A stretch of DNA of 64,000 nucleotides from Gigantopelta aegis. Taxonomy: Eukaryota; Mollusca; Gastropoda; Neomphalida; Peltospiridae. Positions 45,693-57,448 of the stretch are shown here, piece after piece. Each line of letters starts with the position of its first letter. Position 1 is the first letter of the stretch. The notes under the pieces were generated by a model. That model searched no databases, was not told the origin of the DNA, and saw only the letters and a list, made by a program, of their open reading frames with translations. Where the stretch lies: NCBI RefSeq assembly GCF_016097555.1, contig NC_054703.1, positions 10,897,957-10,961,956 of the forward strand, given 5' to 3'. The position numbers were made by a program, and so were the translations under genes.

Positions 45693-46556
45693 TTAATCAC
45701 TCCACTCAGTTTTGTTTTTCGTGCCAGTGTGAATCAACATATGCCGATTCAAGTTTCCTTTGCTAGAGAAACATTTTGCACACACCTCACAATTAAAATA
45801 CTTAAAACCTGTGTGAACCAGCATATGCTGTTTTAAACCAGAATTGTGAGCGAAACATTTTGAACACACCTCACATTTGAATGGCCCATTTCCAGTGTGC
45901 ATGAACATATGACTTTTCAAGTTGGAACTATTTTTGAAACATTTTGCACACACCTCACACTTAAAAGGCATAACACCAGTGTGAATCAACATATGTCTTT
46001 TCAAGTAAGAATTTTGTGAGAAACATTTTGCACATACCTCACAATTAAAAGACTTAACACCCGTGTGAACCAGCATATGTTGTTTTAAAATAGAACTGTG
46101 AGAGAAACATTTTGAACAGACCTCACATTTGAGAGAACTAACTCCAGTGTGAACGAGCATATGAGTTTTCATGTTGACGTTCTGAGAGAAATATTTTGCA
46201 CACACCTCGCATTTAAAACGTTTAACGCCATTGTGAATCAACATATGAGTTTTCAAGTTCGTAGTCTTAGAGAAATGCTTTGCACATATATCACATTTGA
46301 AATTCTTCACTCCAGTGTGAACCAACATATGCTGTTTCAAGGAATCATTCCGACGAAAACTCTTTCTACAAACCTCACACTTATATGGTCGTTCACCAGT
46401 GTGTGTCATCATATTTAGCTTAATATGACTATTGTGAGAGAAACACTTTAAGCACATCCCACACTGGAAAGGTTTCTGAACCAAAACATCAGGGTTGTGT
46501 TCACAATGTTTTGACGAAGCATCACGTTTGACAAATCTATCAACACTTTTTGGCAT
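45693..46556 (-). CDS. C2H2 zinc-finger protein, paralogue 4
   Basis: Predicted DNA-binding protein of 287 residues starting MPKSVDRFVKRDAS, equivalent to MSN/MSD in the others. Nine fingers. The first (CGMCLKCFSHNSHIKLNMMTH) has Asn in place of its first zinc-binding His, so it probably does not fold. The next eight are intact: CEVCRKSF, CDICAKHF, CEVCAKYF, CEVCSKCF, CEVCAKCF, CEVCAKCF, CEVCSKCF, CEVCAKCF. Linkers after the first canonical TGERPYK are TGVK, NGVK, TGVS, TGVM, TGNG and TGFK types. The N-terminal linker lost its usual SCEKPF and reads LVQKPF. The frame is also open upstream to a GTG at 46,634 beside the CATTCCAG acceptor. Longest array in the window. Confidence 0.92.
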   Translation of the reverse strand: MPKSVDRFVKRDASSKHCEHNPDVLVQKPFQCGMCLKCFSHNSHIKLNMMTHTGERPYKCEVCRKSFRRNDSLKQHMLVHTGVKNFKCDICAKHFSKTTNLKTHMLIHNGVKRFKCEVCAKYFSQNVNMKTHMLVHTGVSSLKCEVCSKCFSHSSILKQHMLVHTGVKSFNCEVCAKCFSQNSYLKRHMLIHTGVMPFKCEVCAKCFKNSSNLKSHMFMHTGNGPFKCEVCSKCFAHNSGLKQHMLVHTGFKYFNCEVCAKCFSSKGNLNRHMLIHTGTKNKTEWSD

Positions 46557-46639
46557 ACTTCTTTTAAGACAGCGTAACTTCGTAGTTTTGATCGGTTCCA
46601 GAATGTCTTGTTTCGTTAGGAGCCTGTCTGACACCTACC

Positions 46640-47045
46640 TGGAATGAGCATTGTGAAGAGAAGAACTGAAACAGAACCAGTAACTAGATAAATCAAAGAG
46701 AAACTAACAGTTGAAAAAACATGCTCAAAAATCAGTCTTCCGTTATATCTACACAAGCTCTGTGTGTTGTGTTGATGTTTCATAATCATAATACATTATG
46801 TGTTTTGTTTCCGTTTATAACAGTTACCTTTAATGTCCATTTTGACTAAACACCAAATGATGTTCTGCAAAGCAAATTGCCATTTAAGCTATTACCATAT
46901 TGCTACCATATAAATTATGGGTAAACTAATCTCAGAGCAGTGATGAGAAGGTCTGTTATAGCTAAACATTTCTATTACTCGTCATCATACTCGTCTCACA
47001 CCTGTCTTGTCCATTTTAACATGTTCGTGTTTATATCCGATTAGA
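46640..47045. other. Upstream flank of ZF gene 4
   Basis: Acceptor-like CATTCCAG (minus strand) and CTGAAACAGAACCAGTAACT, then DNA paralogous to 13,021-14,020 and 59,650-60,190. No gene. Confidence 0.55.
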
Positions 47046-47051
47046 GTTCTA

Positions 47052-47398
47052 ACACACAGTCCTTAGCACACACCTCAGCTATCTGAACTGTCTGTCCAGG
47101 ACAGTGGGTTAATGGTCAGTGACTTTACACCTGTTCATTGACAATGAGTCGCTGAAACTTGCTCTTTTCATGCGAAAGTACCTACCAGCCTTAACCGGTA
47201 GCTTAACGAGGATACATTTTGTTTTCACAATTTTGATTAGTGACATTTCTAGTCAATTGAAAACTGATTAGCAATTACTGATTAAAGTTTAAAATTGTGT
47301 AGTGATCTCTCAAATAGTTACTAACGTAGCGAATCGTAACACGATACTGAAAAAAACAAATTCCCTGTTAACCACTACACCGATGAGGCCGTAACCCA
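47052..47398 (-). repeat. Old SINE carried by the ZF segments, copy 3
   Basis: CACACCTCAGCTATCTGAAC, GTCCAGGACAGTGGGTTAAT and the ACACCGATGAGGCCG end match the copy at 14,024, with the same flank (CATCTCGCTCAGATG) beyond it. Confidence 0.6.
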
Positions 47399-47562
47399 TC
47401 TCGCTCAGATGTTGACAGAAAATGACAGGAAACTGAAATAACACATTCACGCTATTTTGTTATTTTTAACAATTTCTAATATCGTATGCTAAACATTTAT
47501 TATGTATATTTTCGCTGCGTTTGTTTTCCCTTTTCTTTCTTTTAAAACAAAATGTTAAAAGT

Positions 47563-47690
47563 TTATTTTGTTTAAGGACACTAATAGTACACATAGTAAT
47601 CATCGGCTATTGGATATCAAACATGGGGCAATTCTGACATACAGTCTTAGACAGGAAACCTGCTACATGTTTTTCCATTCTTACTTGCCT
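47563..47690 (-). repeat. SINE tail fragment
   Basis: ATCATCGGCTATTGGATATC, CAGTCTTAGACAGGAAACC; body and head are replaced by another SINE in the opposite orientation. Confidence 0.6.
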
Positions 47691-47692
47691 CG

Positions 47693-47990
47693 GGACAGGA
47701 CGTAGCTCAGTAGTACAGCACTCGCCTGATGCGCGATCGATCTAGGATCGATTCCCGTCGGTGGGCGCATTGACTTATTCCTCCGAAACAGGTGTAACAA
47801 AGGTCGTGGTATGTACTAACCTTTGCTGCTAATCTAAAAGAGTAGCCCATGAAATGGCGACAGCTGGTTTTCTCTCTCAATATCTGTGTGAGCTCCTTAG
47901 CCATATGTCCGACGCCATATAACTGTAAATAAAATGTGTTGAGTGTTACCGACACCTTGCAGTAGCAGTTAAATAAAACATTCCCTTCCT
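47693..47990 (+). repeat. SINE, GGGATCGATCC-head family
   Basis: Head ACGTAGCTCAGTAGTACAGC and GGATCGATTCCCGTCGGTGG; body TTTGCTGCTAATCTAAAAG; tail ATAACTGTAAATAAAATGTG. Its insertion, between fragments of the SINE seen whole at 23,400, is absent from that paralogous site, so it came after the duplication. Confidence 0.75.
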
Positions 47991-48299
47991 TCTTACATGC
48001 CCAAACTATTTTTTCCACTTTCCTATCAAAACGATTTGCTTTTTAAGTGAATACATAAAATATACTGGTATAATAAGTCATATGTATGTAATACCACATA
48101 GACTCACATTAGAACAAATGTTTAGATATGTACATGTATGTAGAGTATTTGCTTGAAAATTATTAAAATGAGGTTAATTTAAGGAATTTATTTTATTAGC
48201 CAAATACCAAATGTTGTAGTCACTTTTAATAAAAATGTACAATTTGGTAATTTGGATATGTACAGGGTGAGCCCTGAAGATAATACATTATACCAGCTT

Positions 48300-48456
48300 A
48301 ATATGTATGTTTTATATTATTACAGGATAACACATACCACGACCAGTATTGTTGCAGTGGAAACAACGAGAAAAGCACAATGGACCCACTAACTGGGATC
48401 GATCCTAGACCAACCGTGCATCAAGTGAGCAGTTTATCACTAGGCTATGTCCCGCC
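48300..48456 (-). repeat. SINE, head half, shared with 23,690-23,826
   Basis: GGGATCGATCCTAGACCAAC and CTAGGCTATGTCCCGCC with the same flank (TTCTGAAATCATACAAAAGG) as at 23,826. The other part of the element lies at 47,563-47,690, displaced by later insertions. Confidence 0.7.
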
Positions 48457-48499
48457 ACTTTTCTGAAATCATACAAAAGGCTATATAATGAACATTGAG

Positions 48500-48990
48500 C
48501 ATATTTATTATTTAAATTATATTTAGTTCAATATTGGTGTGGACTATGCATATTTTATTTAAAAGTATCAAATAGGAAGCATTACAAATGGCACTGGCAA
48601 ATAGTGAACCGCAATTGATCGATTTGTATACAAGAAACCGGGTTGTCACAACAAAGATAGTCCGATCCCGTGTTCTATTTCGACTATCAGATATTAAAAA
48701 CGACAGCATCATCTACCAATAATAAATCGATTTGCGGACAACATTAGATGATGCATACATGTTACAGAGTGAATTACGTGAACCTCAAGATACACTGGAG
48801 AAATGTAATTAAAATTATGAAGGTAAACGTAAGAAAATTGAGCTAATATACTGAATAAACCCACTTAACAAAAATCAGGTCAACACCAATCAATCTCTCC
48901 TTAGACGGCTATTCTGAACCGTTGTCCGGACTGTTTAGTTACGATGATGTGCGGACTACGATTAGCTATTTCTTTAATAATATACTCGAT
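48500..48990. repeat. Conserved ~450-bp block, copy 6 (above ZF gene 4)
   Basis: Lies about 1.9 kb 5' of the gene. ATTACAAATGGCACTGG, GATCCCGTGTTCTATTTCG, AGAGTGAATTACGTGAACC, GAACCGTTGTCCGGACTG. Order and spacing match the other copies. Confidence 0.85.
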
Positions 48991-49180
48991 TATTTTTGCT
49001 AATACTAGTATACAAAACGTGTTCTATTCAGTAATTCATTCGTTTTGTTTCGTTTCATTTCGTTATTATTTTTTTTTTTCACCGCATTATTTTACCTTTA
49101 AACGAAACAAGGAACTAACATAAATTCCTGTGGCTAGATCTGATACACGCAGTTAACCTGTTCTATCTGACGTTTCTTTA

Positions 49181-49409
<229 letters not shown>

Positions 49410-49524
49410 TTTTTCCGAGGTGGGGCATCAGACTCGTAGCCACAGTGTCAAGTTGGCGGGGAGATCGTCATCGAATCAAAGGAAACTTCTGTGGAGAGCG
49501 TAGCCAGAGTTGGCTAGTGCCGAA

Positions 49525-49617
49525 GTCAATAAGTCAATGCGCCCACCGACGGGAATCGATCCTAGATCGATCGCGCATCAGGCGAGTGCTGTACCACTGA
49601 GTTACGTCCTGCCCCGT
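49525..49617 (-). repeat. SINE head fragment
   Basis: CCACCGACGGGAATCGATCC and GTACCACTGAGTTACGTCC. Confidence 0.65.
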
Positions 49618-49889
49618 GGCAAGTAAGAATGCAACCGGATTGTACTGCCTAATACGTACATCATATATGTATGTATATACAAACATTGTGACAGGGCCAC
49701 AAACACACTGGCTTATACAGACACCGGTATTCTAAACAAGGAAATGTAACAGTAGTGACCAAACAAGCTGTGTTAGATGGACACATCTTACAGTGGCTGC
49801 AAACTTAGGACGCTTTAATTGAAGAAGAAGCAGAAGAAGAAGAAGATGAATATGAAGAAATCTTTTATTACAGTACGGTCACATGCTGT

Positions 49890-50003
49890 TAAAAATCCCA
49901 TGCCTCGACTGTATTAAATCATAGTTAAAGAAGACTGGGATCCGAATCCAGTACCTACCAGCCTGTAGACCGATGACCTAACCACGACGCCACCGAGGCC
50001 GGT
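49890..50003 (-). repeat. SINE head fragment, GGCCTCGGTGGCGTC family
   Basis: Reverse head with an internal ~30-bp insertion (CATAGTTAAAGAAG) between CCTCGACTG and GGGATCCGAATCC; ends ACCGAGGCCGG. Confidence 0.75.
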
Positions 50004-50347
50004 CCCAAGGGTAAGGTACCGCACCGTAATTTCACTAAAGTGCTACGCTGATATCTATGTAGATCAGAGCGAATATAGTGTCATAAGGGGAGGGAATTCC
50101 CGAATGGCAGTTATTTGATCCAGTCCTCGGTGAAATAGCCTGCAGTAATGTAATTAGGGTTCGACTACATTTTCAAGCTAAAAAAAATGTATGTGCGTTA
50201 ATGTGTGAGCATGCGTTTGTGTTTTAAATCTTACAATGCTTTGATCAAAACAAACTAGTGATAAACAATTTATTTCACTACATAGTGAGGAGACTGACAC
50301 AACTCAAGTGAATGGCAACCAGTAACTTACTTGACACGAGGGCGGGA

Positions 50348-50585
50348 CGAGCAGTCGATCTAGGATCGATCCCCGATTCTTGTTCCAGCCAGTGCACCAC
50401 AATTGGTATAGCTGAGGTCGTGGCATGTGATATCCTGTCTGTGGTTTGGTGCATATAATATATCCTAATTGGAAAACGTAGCGGGTCTCGAACACTATAT
50501 GTCAGAATTACCAAATGGTTGACAAGCAATAGCCAATGATTAATAAATACATCAGTGTGCTCTGGTGAGTTCATTAAACAAAAGA
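50348..50585 (+). repeat. SINE, GGGATCGATCC-head family
   Basis: Partial head (TCTAGGATCGATCCCCG), body CCAGTGCACCACAATTGG, tail AGCAATAGCCAATGATTA and TCATTAAACAAAAG. Confidence 0.7.
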
Positions 50586-50732
50586 AACGTTCACTTGGAG
50601 ATATTAGATTATTGTTAAGGCCTGTTTTGAATCCACCACGTATGGGTGATACCCCCACCTGAATTTAAGAAAACCACAATTCTTTTGCTGCATTATAGAG
50701 ATTTCGTAAATAGAAATTTATGTTTCAAATAG

Positions 50733-51010
50733 GAAGGAAGGACATGTTTTATTTACCGACACACTCAACACATTTTATTTACGGTTATATGGCGTCGGAT
50801 ATATGGTGAAGGACCACACAGATGTCGCCACTTGAACGTTTTTCAATTAGCAACAGGGATGTTTTAAACGCACCATGCCACAGACAGGATAGTACATACC
50901 ACGGGTTTTGTTACACCAGTTGTGGAGCACTGGCTGCAACGAGAAAAATTCCAATGGGCACACCGATGGGAATCGATCCCAGATCGATCGCGCATCAGGC
51001 GAGCGCTGTT
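50733..51010 (-). repeat. SINE, GGGATCGATCC-head family
   Basis: Reverse orientation from CACTCAACACATTTTATT (tail) to GGAATCGATCCCAGATCG (head); the 5'-most head bases are missing. Confidence 0.75.
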
Positions 51011-51327
51011 CAAGTAGGATTACCGACACCTTGCAATAGTAGACACGGTGGAAACAAGTGAAGATTGGAGGGCGAGTGTAACGGGCACAGGTTTAGTTCA
51101 TCAACTATGCAAGTCTACTAACAGTACACCATGCTGCTTTCTTTTGTTAGTTAATGTTTGTTTGAAACCCGCTACAGTTTTCAATGTGCAGCAAGGGGTA
51201 TTTTATATGTACGTTCCCAGAGATAGGGAAGTACTGCCTTTCACCAGTCGTCGGGAATTAGGTGGGACGGGAAAATATGCAGAGAATGAGTTCACCGATG
51301 CTAATACATAAATCCTGTCCTACACAC

Positions 51328-51500
51328 TAATTCAGTGGTGTAGTGCTTAAACCATCAGACGTAAGAATGATAGGCACAGGGTTCGCATCCCAGTACCGGC
51401 TCCCACCCAGATCAAGTGTAACGACTTAATGGATAGATGTAAGGTCCCTACACCGACGTCTCTCTCACTAACCACTAAATCACAGTCTTGAACAGACAGC
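51328..51500 (+). repeat. SINE with TTCAGTGGTGTAGTG head
   Basis: A box TCAGTGGTGTAGTGCTTAA, B box GGGTTCGCATCCC, then CTACACCGACGTCTCTCTC. This is the plus-strand form of the old SINE seen reversed at 14,024. Confidence 0.6.
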
Positions 51501-51734
51501 CGATGTTTGTGCCTAGGATGGCGTGCTTGAACCTTAGTTGGCTATAAGCATGAACATGACTATAAATACAAAAAACTAAATCATGGGATTATTATTTTTT
51601 CTTGCTCATTATTTGGCTTTTAAACAAAACAGTAAACTAGTATAATTTTTTTGTCTCTACATCTACATCAGTAAATATGTCTTTAAATAGATCTCACATC
51701 CAAACGTGTTTCGCGCATATTAATTATAGCTCGA

Positions 51735-54690
51735 TGCAGTTAGCTGGAGGACGGGGAAACTGGCGCGCCATGACATGTGGTTGATGAGGAGGACGGGGCA
51801 GGGGGACTGGCGCGGGATGACAAGTGGTTGATGTGGAGGACAGGGTACTGGCGCGAGATGGCAGGTGGTTGATGTGGAGGACGGGGGACTGGCGCGGGAC
51901 GGCAAGTGGTTGATGTGGAAGACGGGGGACTGGCGCGGGATGGCAGGTGGTTGATGTGGTGGACGGGGGGACTGGCAGGTGGTTGATGAGGAGGACGGGG
52001 GAGGGGGACTGGCGCGGGATGACAAGTGGTTGATGTGGAGGACAGCGTACTGGCGCGGAGTGGCAGGTGGTTGATGTGGAGGACGGGGGGGGGGGGGGGG
52101 GACTACCGCGGGATGGAAGGTGGTTGATGTGGAGGACTGGGGGGACTGGCGCGGGATGACAGGTGGTTGATGGGGAGGACTGGGGGGGGGGGGACTGGCG
52201 CGGCAAGGCAAGTGGTTGATGGGGAGGACGAGGGGACTGGTGCGGGATGGCAGACGGTTGATGTGGAGGACGAGGGGATTGGCGTGGAATGGCAGGTGGT
52301 TGATGTGGAGGACGGGGGACTGGTGCGTGATGGCAGGTGGTTGACATGGAAGTGGGGTGAACGACGTGGGATGGCAGGTGGTTGATGTGGAGGATGACTA
52401 GCGCGGGATGGCAGGTGGTTATGTGGAGGACTGGGGGGGGGGGGGCTGGCGTGGCATGGCAGGTGGTTGATGGGGATGACGAGGGGACTGGCGCGGGATG
52501 GCAGGTGGTTGATGTGGAGGACTGGGCGGAGGGGGGGGGGGTTGGGGGCTGACGCGGAATGACAGGTAGTTGATGGGGAGGACGGGGGGGCTGGCGTGGG
52601 ATGGCAGGTGGCTGTTGATGGGGGGACAGGTGGTTGATGGGGAGGACGGGGGGACTGGCGCGGGATGGCAGGTGGTTGATGTGGAGGACGGGGGACTGGT
52701 GCGGGATGGCAGGCGGTTGATGTGGAGGACGGGTGGATTAGCGTGGAATGGCAGGTGGTTGATGTGGAGGACGGGGGGACTGGTGCGGGATGGCAGGTGG
52801 TTGATGTGGAGGACGGGGGGACTGGCGCGGGATGGCAGGTGGTTGATGTGGAGGACTGGGGGAACTGGCGCGGGATGGCAGGTGGTTGATGGGGAGGATG
52901 AGGGGACTGGCGCGGGATGGCAGGTGGTTGATGTGGAGGACGGGGGACTGGCGCGGGATGGCAGGTGGTTGATGTGGAGGACGGGGGGACTGGCGTGGAA
53001 TGGCAGGTGGTTGATGTGGAGGACGGGGGACTGCTGCGGGATGGCAGGTGGTTGACATGGAGGTCGGGTGGACCGACGCGGGAATGGCAGGTGGTTGATG
53101 TGGAGGACGGGTGGATTAGCGTGGAATGGCAGGCGGTTGATGTGGAGGACGGGGGGGACTGGTGCGGGATGGCAGTTGGTTGATGTGGAGGACGGGTGGA
53201 TTAGCGTGGAATGGCAGGTGGTTGATGTGGAGGACGGGGGACTGGTGCGGGATGGCAGGTGGTTGATGTGGAGGACGGGTGGATTAGCGTGGAATGGCAG
53301 GTGGTTGATGTGGAGGACGGGTGGATTAGCGTGGAATGGCAGGCGTTTGATGTGGACGACGGGTGGATTAGCGTGGAATGGCAGGTGGTTGATGTGGAGG
53401 ACGGGTGGATTAGCGTGGAATGGCAGGCGTTTGATGTGGAGGACGGGGGACTGGTGCGGGATGGCAGGTGGTTGATGTGGAGGACGGGTGGATTAGCGTG
53501 GAATGGCAGGCGGTTGATGTGGAGGACGGGGGACTGGCGCGGGATGGCAGGTGGTTGATGTGGAGGACGGGGGACTGGCGCGGGATGGCAGGTGGTTGAT
53601 GTGGAGGACGGGTGGATTAGCGTGGAATGGCAGGCGTTTGATGTGGAGGACGGGTGGATTAGCGTGGAATGGCAGGTGTTTGATGTGGAGGACGGGGGAC
53701 TGGTGCGGGATGGCAGGTGGTTGATGTGGAGGACGGGTGGACTGGCGCGGGATGGCAGGCGGTTGATGTGGAGGACGGGTGGATTAGCGTGGAATGGCAG
53801 GCGTTTGATGTGGAGGACGGGTGGATTAGCGTGGAATGGCAGGCGTTTGATGTGGAGGACGGGTGGATTAGCGTGGAATGGCAGGCGTTTGATGTGGAGG
53901 ACGGGTGGATTAGCGTGGAATGGCAGGCGTTTGATGTGGAGGACGGGTGGATTAGCGTGGAATGGCAGGTGGTTGATGTGGAGGACGGGTGGATTAGCGT
54001 GGAATGGCAGGCGTTTGATGTGGAGGACGGGGGACTGGTGCGGGATGGCAGGTGGTTGATGTGGAGGACGGGTGGATTAGCGTGGAATGGCAGGTAGTTG
54101 ATGTGGAGGACGGGGGACTGGTGCGGGATGGCAGGTGGTTGATGTGGAGGACGGGTGGATTAGCGTGGAATGGCAGGCGTTTGATGTGGAGGACGGGGGA
54201 CTGGTGCGGGATGGCAGGTGGTTGATGTGGAGGACGGGTGGATTAGCGTGGAATGGCAGGCGTTTGATGTGGAGGACGGGTGGATTAGCGTGGAATGGCA
54301 GGCGTTTGATGTGTAGGACGGGTGGATTAGCGTGGAATGGCAGGCGTATGATGTGGAGGACGGAGGACTGCTGCGGGATGGCAGGTGGTTGACATGGAGG
54401 TCGGGTGACCGACGCGGGATGACAGGTGGTTGATGTGGAGGATGGGGGGGGGGGGGACTAGCGCGGGATGGCAGGTGGTTGATGTGGAGGATGGGGGGGG
54501 GACTAGCGCGGGATGGCAGGTGGTTGATGTGGGGGACGGGGGGACGGGGGGACTGCCGCGGGATGGCAAGTCATTGATGTGGAGGACGGGTGAGTGGCGC
54601 GGGACGGCACGTAGTTGATGTGAAGGACGGGTGAGTGGCACGGGACGGCACGTAGTTGATGTGAAGGAGGGACAGGAGCCGTTGGAAGGA
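51735..54690. repeat. 42-bp minisatellite, about 70 copies, two monomer types
   Basis: Type A is about 41 bp: GGTGGTTGATGTGGAGGACG then GGGGACTGGCGCGGGATGGCA. Type B is 42 bp: GGCGTTTGATGTGGAGGACG then GGTGGATTAGCGTGGAATGGCA. The left third is mostly A with poly-G expansions; from about 52.7 to 54.35 kb A and B alternate in short higher-order patterns, including runs of B near 53.78-53.98 kb. Long open frames arise on both strands because 42 is a multiple of three (plus WLMWRTGGLAWNGR; minus Pro-rich), but they carry no other coding sign. Confidence 0.95.
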
Positions 54691-54749
54691 AGTCGCTTTT
54701 AGTCCCTTTCCTTTCCTTCTTCCTTTTTAATATTTCCGAAGAAGAAGAA

Positions 54750-55010
54750 GGACATGTTTTATTTAACGACGCACTCAACACATTTTATTTACGGTTATAT
54801 GGCGTCAGACATATGGTTAAGGACCACATGGATATTGAGAGAGGAAACCAGCTGTCGCCACTTCATGGACTATTCTTTTCGATTAGCAGCAGGGGATCTT
54901 TTATATGCACCATCCCACAGACAGGATAGTACATACCCCGGCCTTTGTTACACCAGTTGTGGAACACTGGCTGGAACGAGAAATAGCTCAATGGGTCCAT
55001 ATTTTCGAAT
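54750..55010 (-). repeat. SINE, GGGATCGATCC-family body and tail
   Basis: Tail GACGCACTCAACACATTTT, ATATGGCGTCAGACATATGG, body ATCTTTTATATGCACCATCC; the head is cut off at ATGGGTCCATATTTTCGA. Confidence 0.8.
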
Positions 55011-55179
55011 ACGCTCGCAATAGAGGAAAATACGTAGAAGTCAATCGTAGAGACAGCAGCAAGCACTTGACTATGAACAGAGGACCCACTTTTCTACATT
55101 TTGTACAGGAGCGAAGTAGAAGAAATACAATTGTATATATTTATTATTACACCAAACCCTTTCACATGTATCAAAAATT

Positions 55180-55560
55180 ACACAAATATTAACTGCTGTA
55201 TTAAATGTTCGGTGCGTTCATCACGAGTCTATAGTTGACGTTTTCCAGTTACACCCAGGACCCCACGATAGGTATATCAACGGCCGTGGTATGGGCTGTC
55301 CTGTTTGTAGGGAAGTGTCGTGCTAGTTGAAAACAAATGTTGTGTGTGTGTGGGGGGGGGGGGGGGGGGGGGCGGGGGGAGTCATATTTCCCACTAGATC
55401 TACCCTTATACCAGACTGGCTCCATAATGTGCATTACAAAAAAAACAAAATAATAATAAATAATAAAATAAATCAATAAATTGAGCTCCCGGAAGAAACA
55501 ATTATAAAGAAATTATAAAACGAGCAGATTTTTCAAAATGTTTTATTCCAAATATAAAAT
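55180..55560. repeat. Segment flank with SINE fragment and G run, paralogous to 42,050-42,480
   Basis: AACTGCTGTATTAAATGTTC, SINE body TATATCAACGGCCGTGGTAT, about 22 G (55,351-55,372), TACCAGACTGGCTCC, TTTTTCAAAATGTTTTATT. Confidence 0.65.
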
Positions 55561-55591
55561 ACCTATAATCAGATGACGTGAAGTAAGCAAG

Positions 55592-55765
55592 CATTCTGAT
55601 AGTACTGCTAAAACAATGCATGCTCCTTACCAGGCCCCACACAATTTCTCTGCAGGTCAAGGGTGATAACACGTATTCTGAGAGTACTGCTAAAACAATG
55701 CATGTTCCCTACCAGGCCTCACACAATTTCTCTGCAGGTCAAGGGTGATAACAAGCATTCTGAAA
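55592..55765. repeat. ~84-bp tandem duplication
   Basis: Two copies of ATTCTGATAGTACTGCTAAA ... CACACAATTTCTCTGCAGGT with four or five differences, plus the start of a third. Confidence 0.9.
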
Positions 55766-56029
55766 GACTCTACTCTACTAAAACACGAGAGGGCACCACA
55801 GATTTTATCTTAAATTGATGAGCATAAGTCCATATGGATAATTTCGATGTCTGACCCTTGTGGCCCTTGAATAAATGTCCATGAAAGACAAACTTTATAT
55901 GTGCATAAAAATGGGTAACTCGCCATGAAACTCAAAACGTAATATGTAACTGTTCATGATAAATGTAGGTAGAAGGTCCGGAAAAATATATGTGCGCTGA
56001 GTCTAAACATATATAGGGCCGAACGTATA

Positions 56030-56405
56030 ACGACTGGTTATGTCTTACACGCGTGTAACTACATACATTGTCAATGCTTAAACACCTGTTTATGCCTTAC
56101 ACGCGTGTAACTACATACATTTGCAATGCTTAAACACCTGTTTATGCCTTACGCGTGTAACTGCATACATTGTCAATGCTTAAACACCTGTTTATTTCTT
56201 ACACGCGTGTAACTACATACATTGTCAATACTTAAACACCTGTTTATGTCTTACACGCGTGTAACTACATACATTTTCAATGCTTAAACACCTGTTTATG
56301 TCTTACACGCGTGTAACTACATACATTTTCAATGCTTAAACACCATACATTTACAATGCTTAAACACCTGTTTATGTCTTACACGCGTGTAACTACATAC
56401 ATATT
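56030..56405. repeat. 52-bp tandem repeat, about 7 copies
   Basis: Unit CTTACACGCGTGTAACTACA, TACATTGTCAATGCTTAAAC, ACCTGTTTATGC. Each unit carries the palindrome ACACGCGTGT. One unit is deleted internally near 56,340. Confidence 0.95.
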
Positions 56406-56599
56406 CAACTTCTTGATACTGACAGTAATACTGTTACAGGCGATGATGGTTTTTGGTTGCAGTCAACATTTGCTGTTACTGTTTGTATGTTCCATTATTT
56501 CTTTGCATGAGTATATTTCAAGCAAGAAACAAATTTTTAGTCAGGAGGAGGTGTGACCCAACAGAAGAAGTAACCTGACAGGGCATATCCCCATATCCA

Positions 56600-57118
56600 A
56601 TGCTATTCAGACTAAACAAAGGGTTGTTCAACAATTGTGTAACACACAATGTAGTAAACGTGTTTTTCTTTACCCCAATTTCCAATTCATTGGTGACCTC
56701 CTCCCCCACTTTAAAGTGCCCTCTTTTAATTACAGGTTTTATTCAACATCGACAATTTACAACATTAAATTGTCCTGAAAACGCTTCTCTGAACATTGTC
56801 CGAGGAACACGCTCCCGAACCCCCTACAGATCGATTGAGACCTCGGATCATTTACCATCATCAAACCTAAACCTGTCAATTTTTAAATTGTATGACTCCC
56901 ATTTACAGACCTCATCACTCTCACTTCCATCACTCTCCTGAGTGTAGATAAAAGATAGCAACTTTTAGCAACCCTAAGAATTTAAATTTATATTGTATTA
57001 TAATGGTAAATTAATATATCAAATGTCTCACCATAATCTAAGTTTGAGGAGCAATTTAAGTTATGGGAGTAATTAATTGCTCCCCTCAATTGTCTTCACG
57101 TCTAGGTCTATTGAAAGA
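56600..57118. other. Start of the next duplicated segment, below ZF gene 5
   Basis: Paralogous to 44,540-45,640 (for example CGGATCATTTACCATCATCA versus CGGATCATTTGCCATCATCA). A 113-codon frame here is not conserved in the paralogue, so I do not call it a gene. Confidence 0.6.
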
Positions 57119-57119
57119 T

Positions 57120-57395
57120 TTAACACCAGTGTGAATCAGCATAATTTTTATGCCGCTTCAAGTGCGACTTTTGTGTGAAAGATTTTTCACAAACCTCACA
57201 CTTGAAGGACTCAGCACCAGTGTGAATCAACACATGTTTCAAGTGCGACCTCTGTAAGAAAGATTTTGCACATACCTCGCAACTGAAATACTTAACACCA
57301 GTGTGAACTAGCATACACCGTTTTAAGTGGCAACTTAGTTTGAAGCGTTTTGCACAAACGTCACATTTGAAAGATTTGTCATTGTACGGAGACAC
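57120..57395 (-). pseudogene. C2H2 zinc-finger fragment, three fingers
   Basis: Reads KSFKCDVCAKRFKLSCHLKR, then CEVCAKSFLQRSHLKHVLIH and CEVCEKSFTQKSHLKRHKNY. The first finger has Cys for its first His position (KRCMLVH), the second lacks one residue before its His pair, and the third has lost its second His, so all are impaired. It has no ATG. Frame-shifted acidic sequence (LIQDKELYQDEDELM) lies just upstream. It is likely the far end of ZF gene 5, cut off by the BEL/Pao fossil. Confidence 0.75.
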
Positions 57396-57448
57396 AACAT
57401 CAATTCATCTTCATCTTGATACAATTCTTTATCTTGAATTAGATTGAC

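Noticed and set aside
51720-54640. Pro-rich and Trp-rich repeat proteins on both strands
   Set aside because: The 42-bp minisatellite opens frames on both strands at once; frames break wherever a 41-bp unit occurs, and no start or flank supports translation.
56600-56941. 113-codon frame on the plus strand
   Set aside because: The paralogous DNA at 44,540-45,620 does not keep the frame open.
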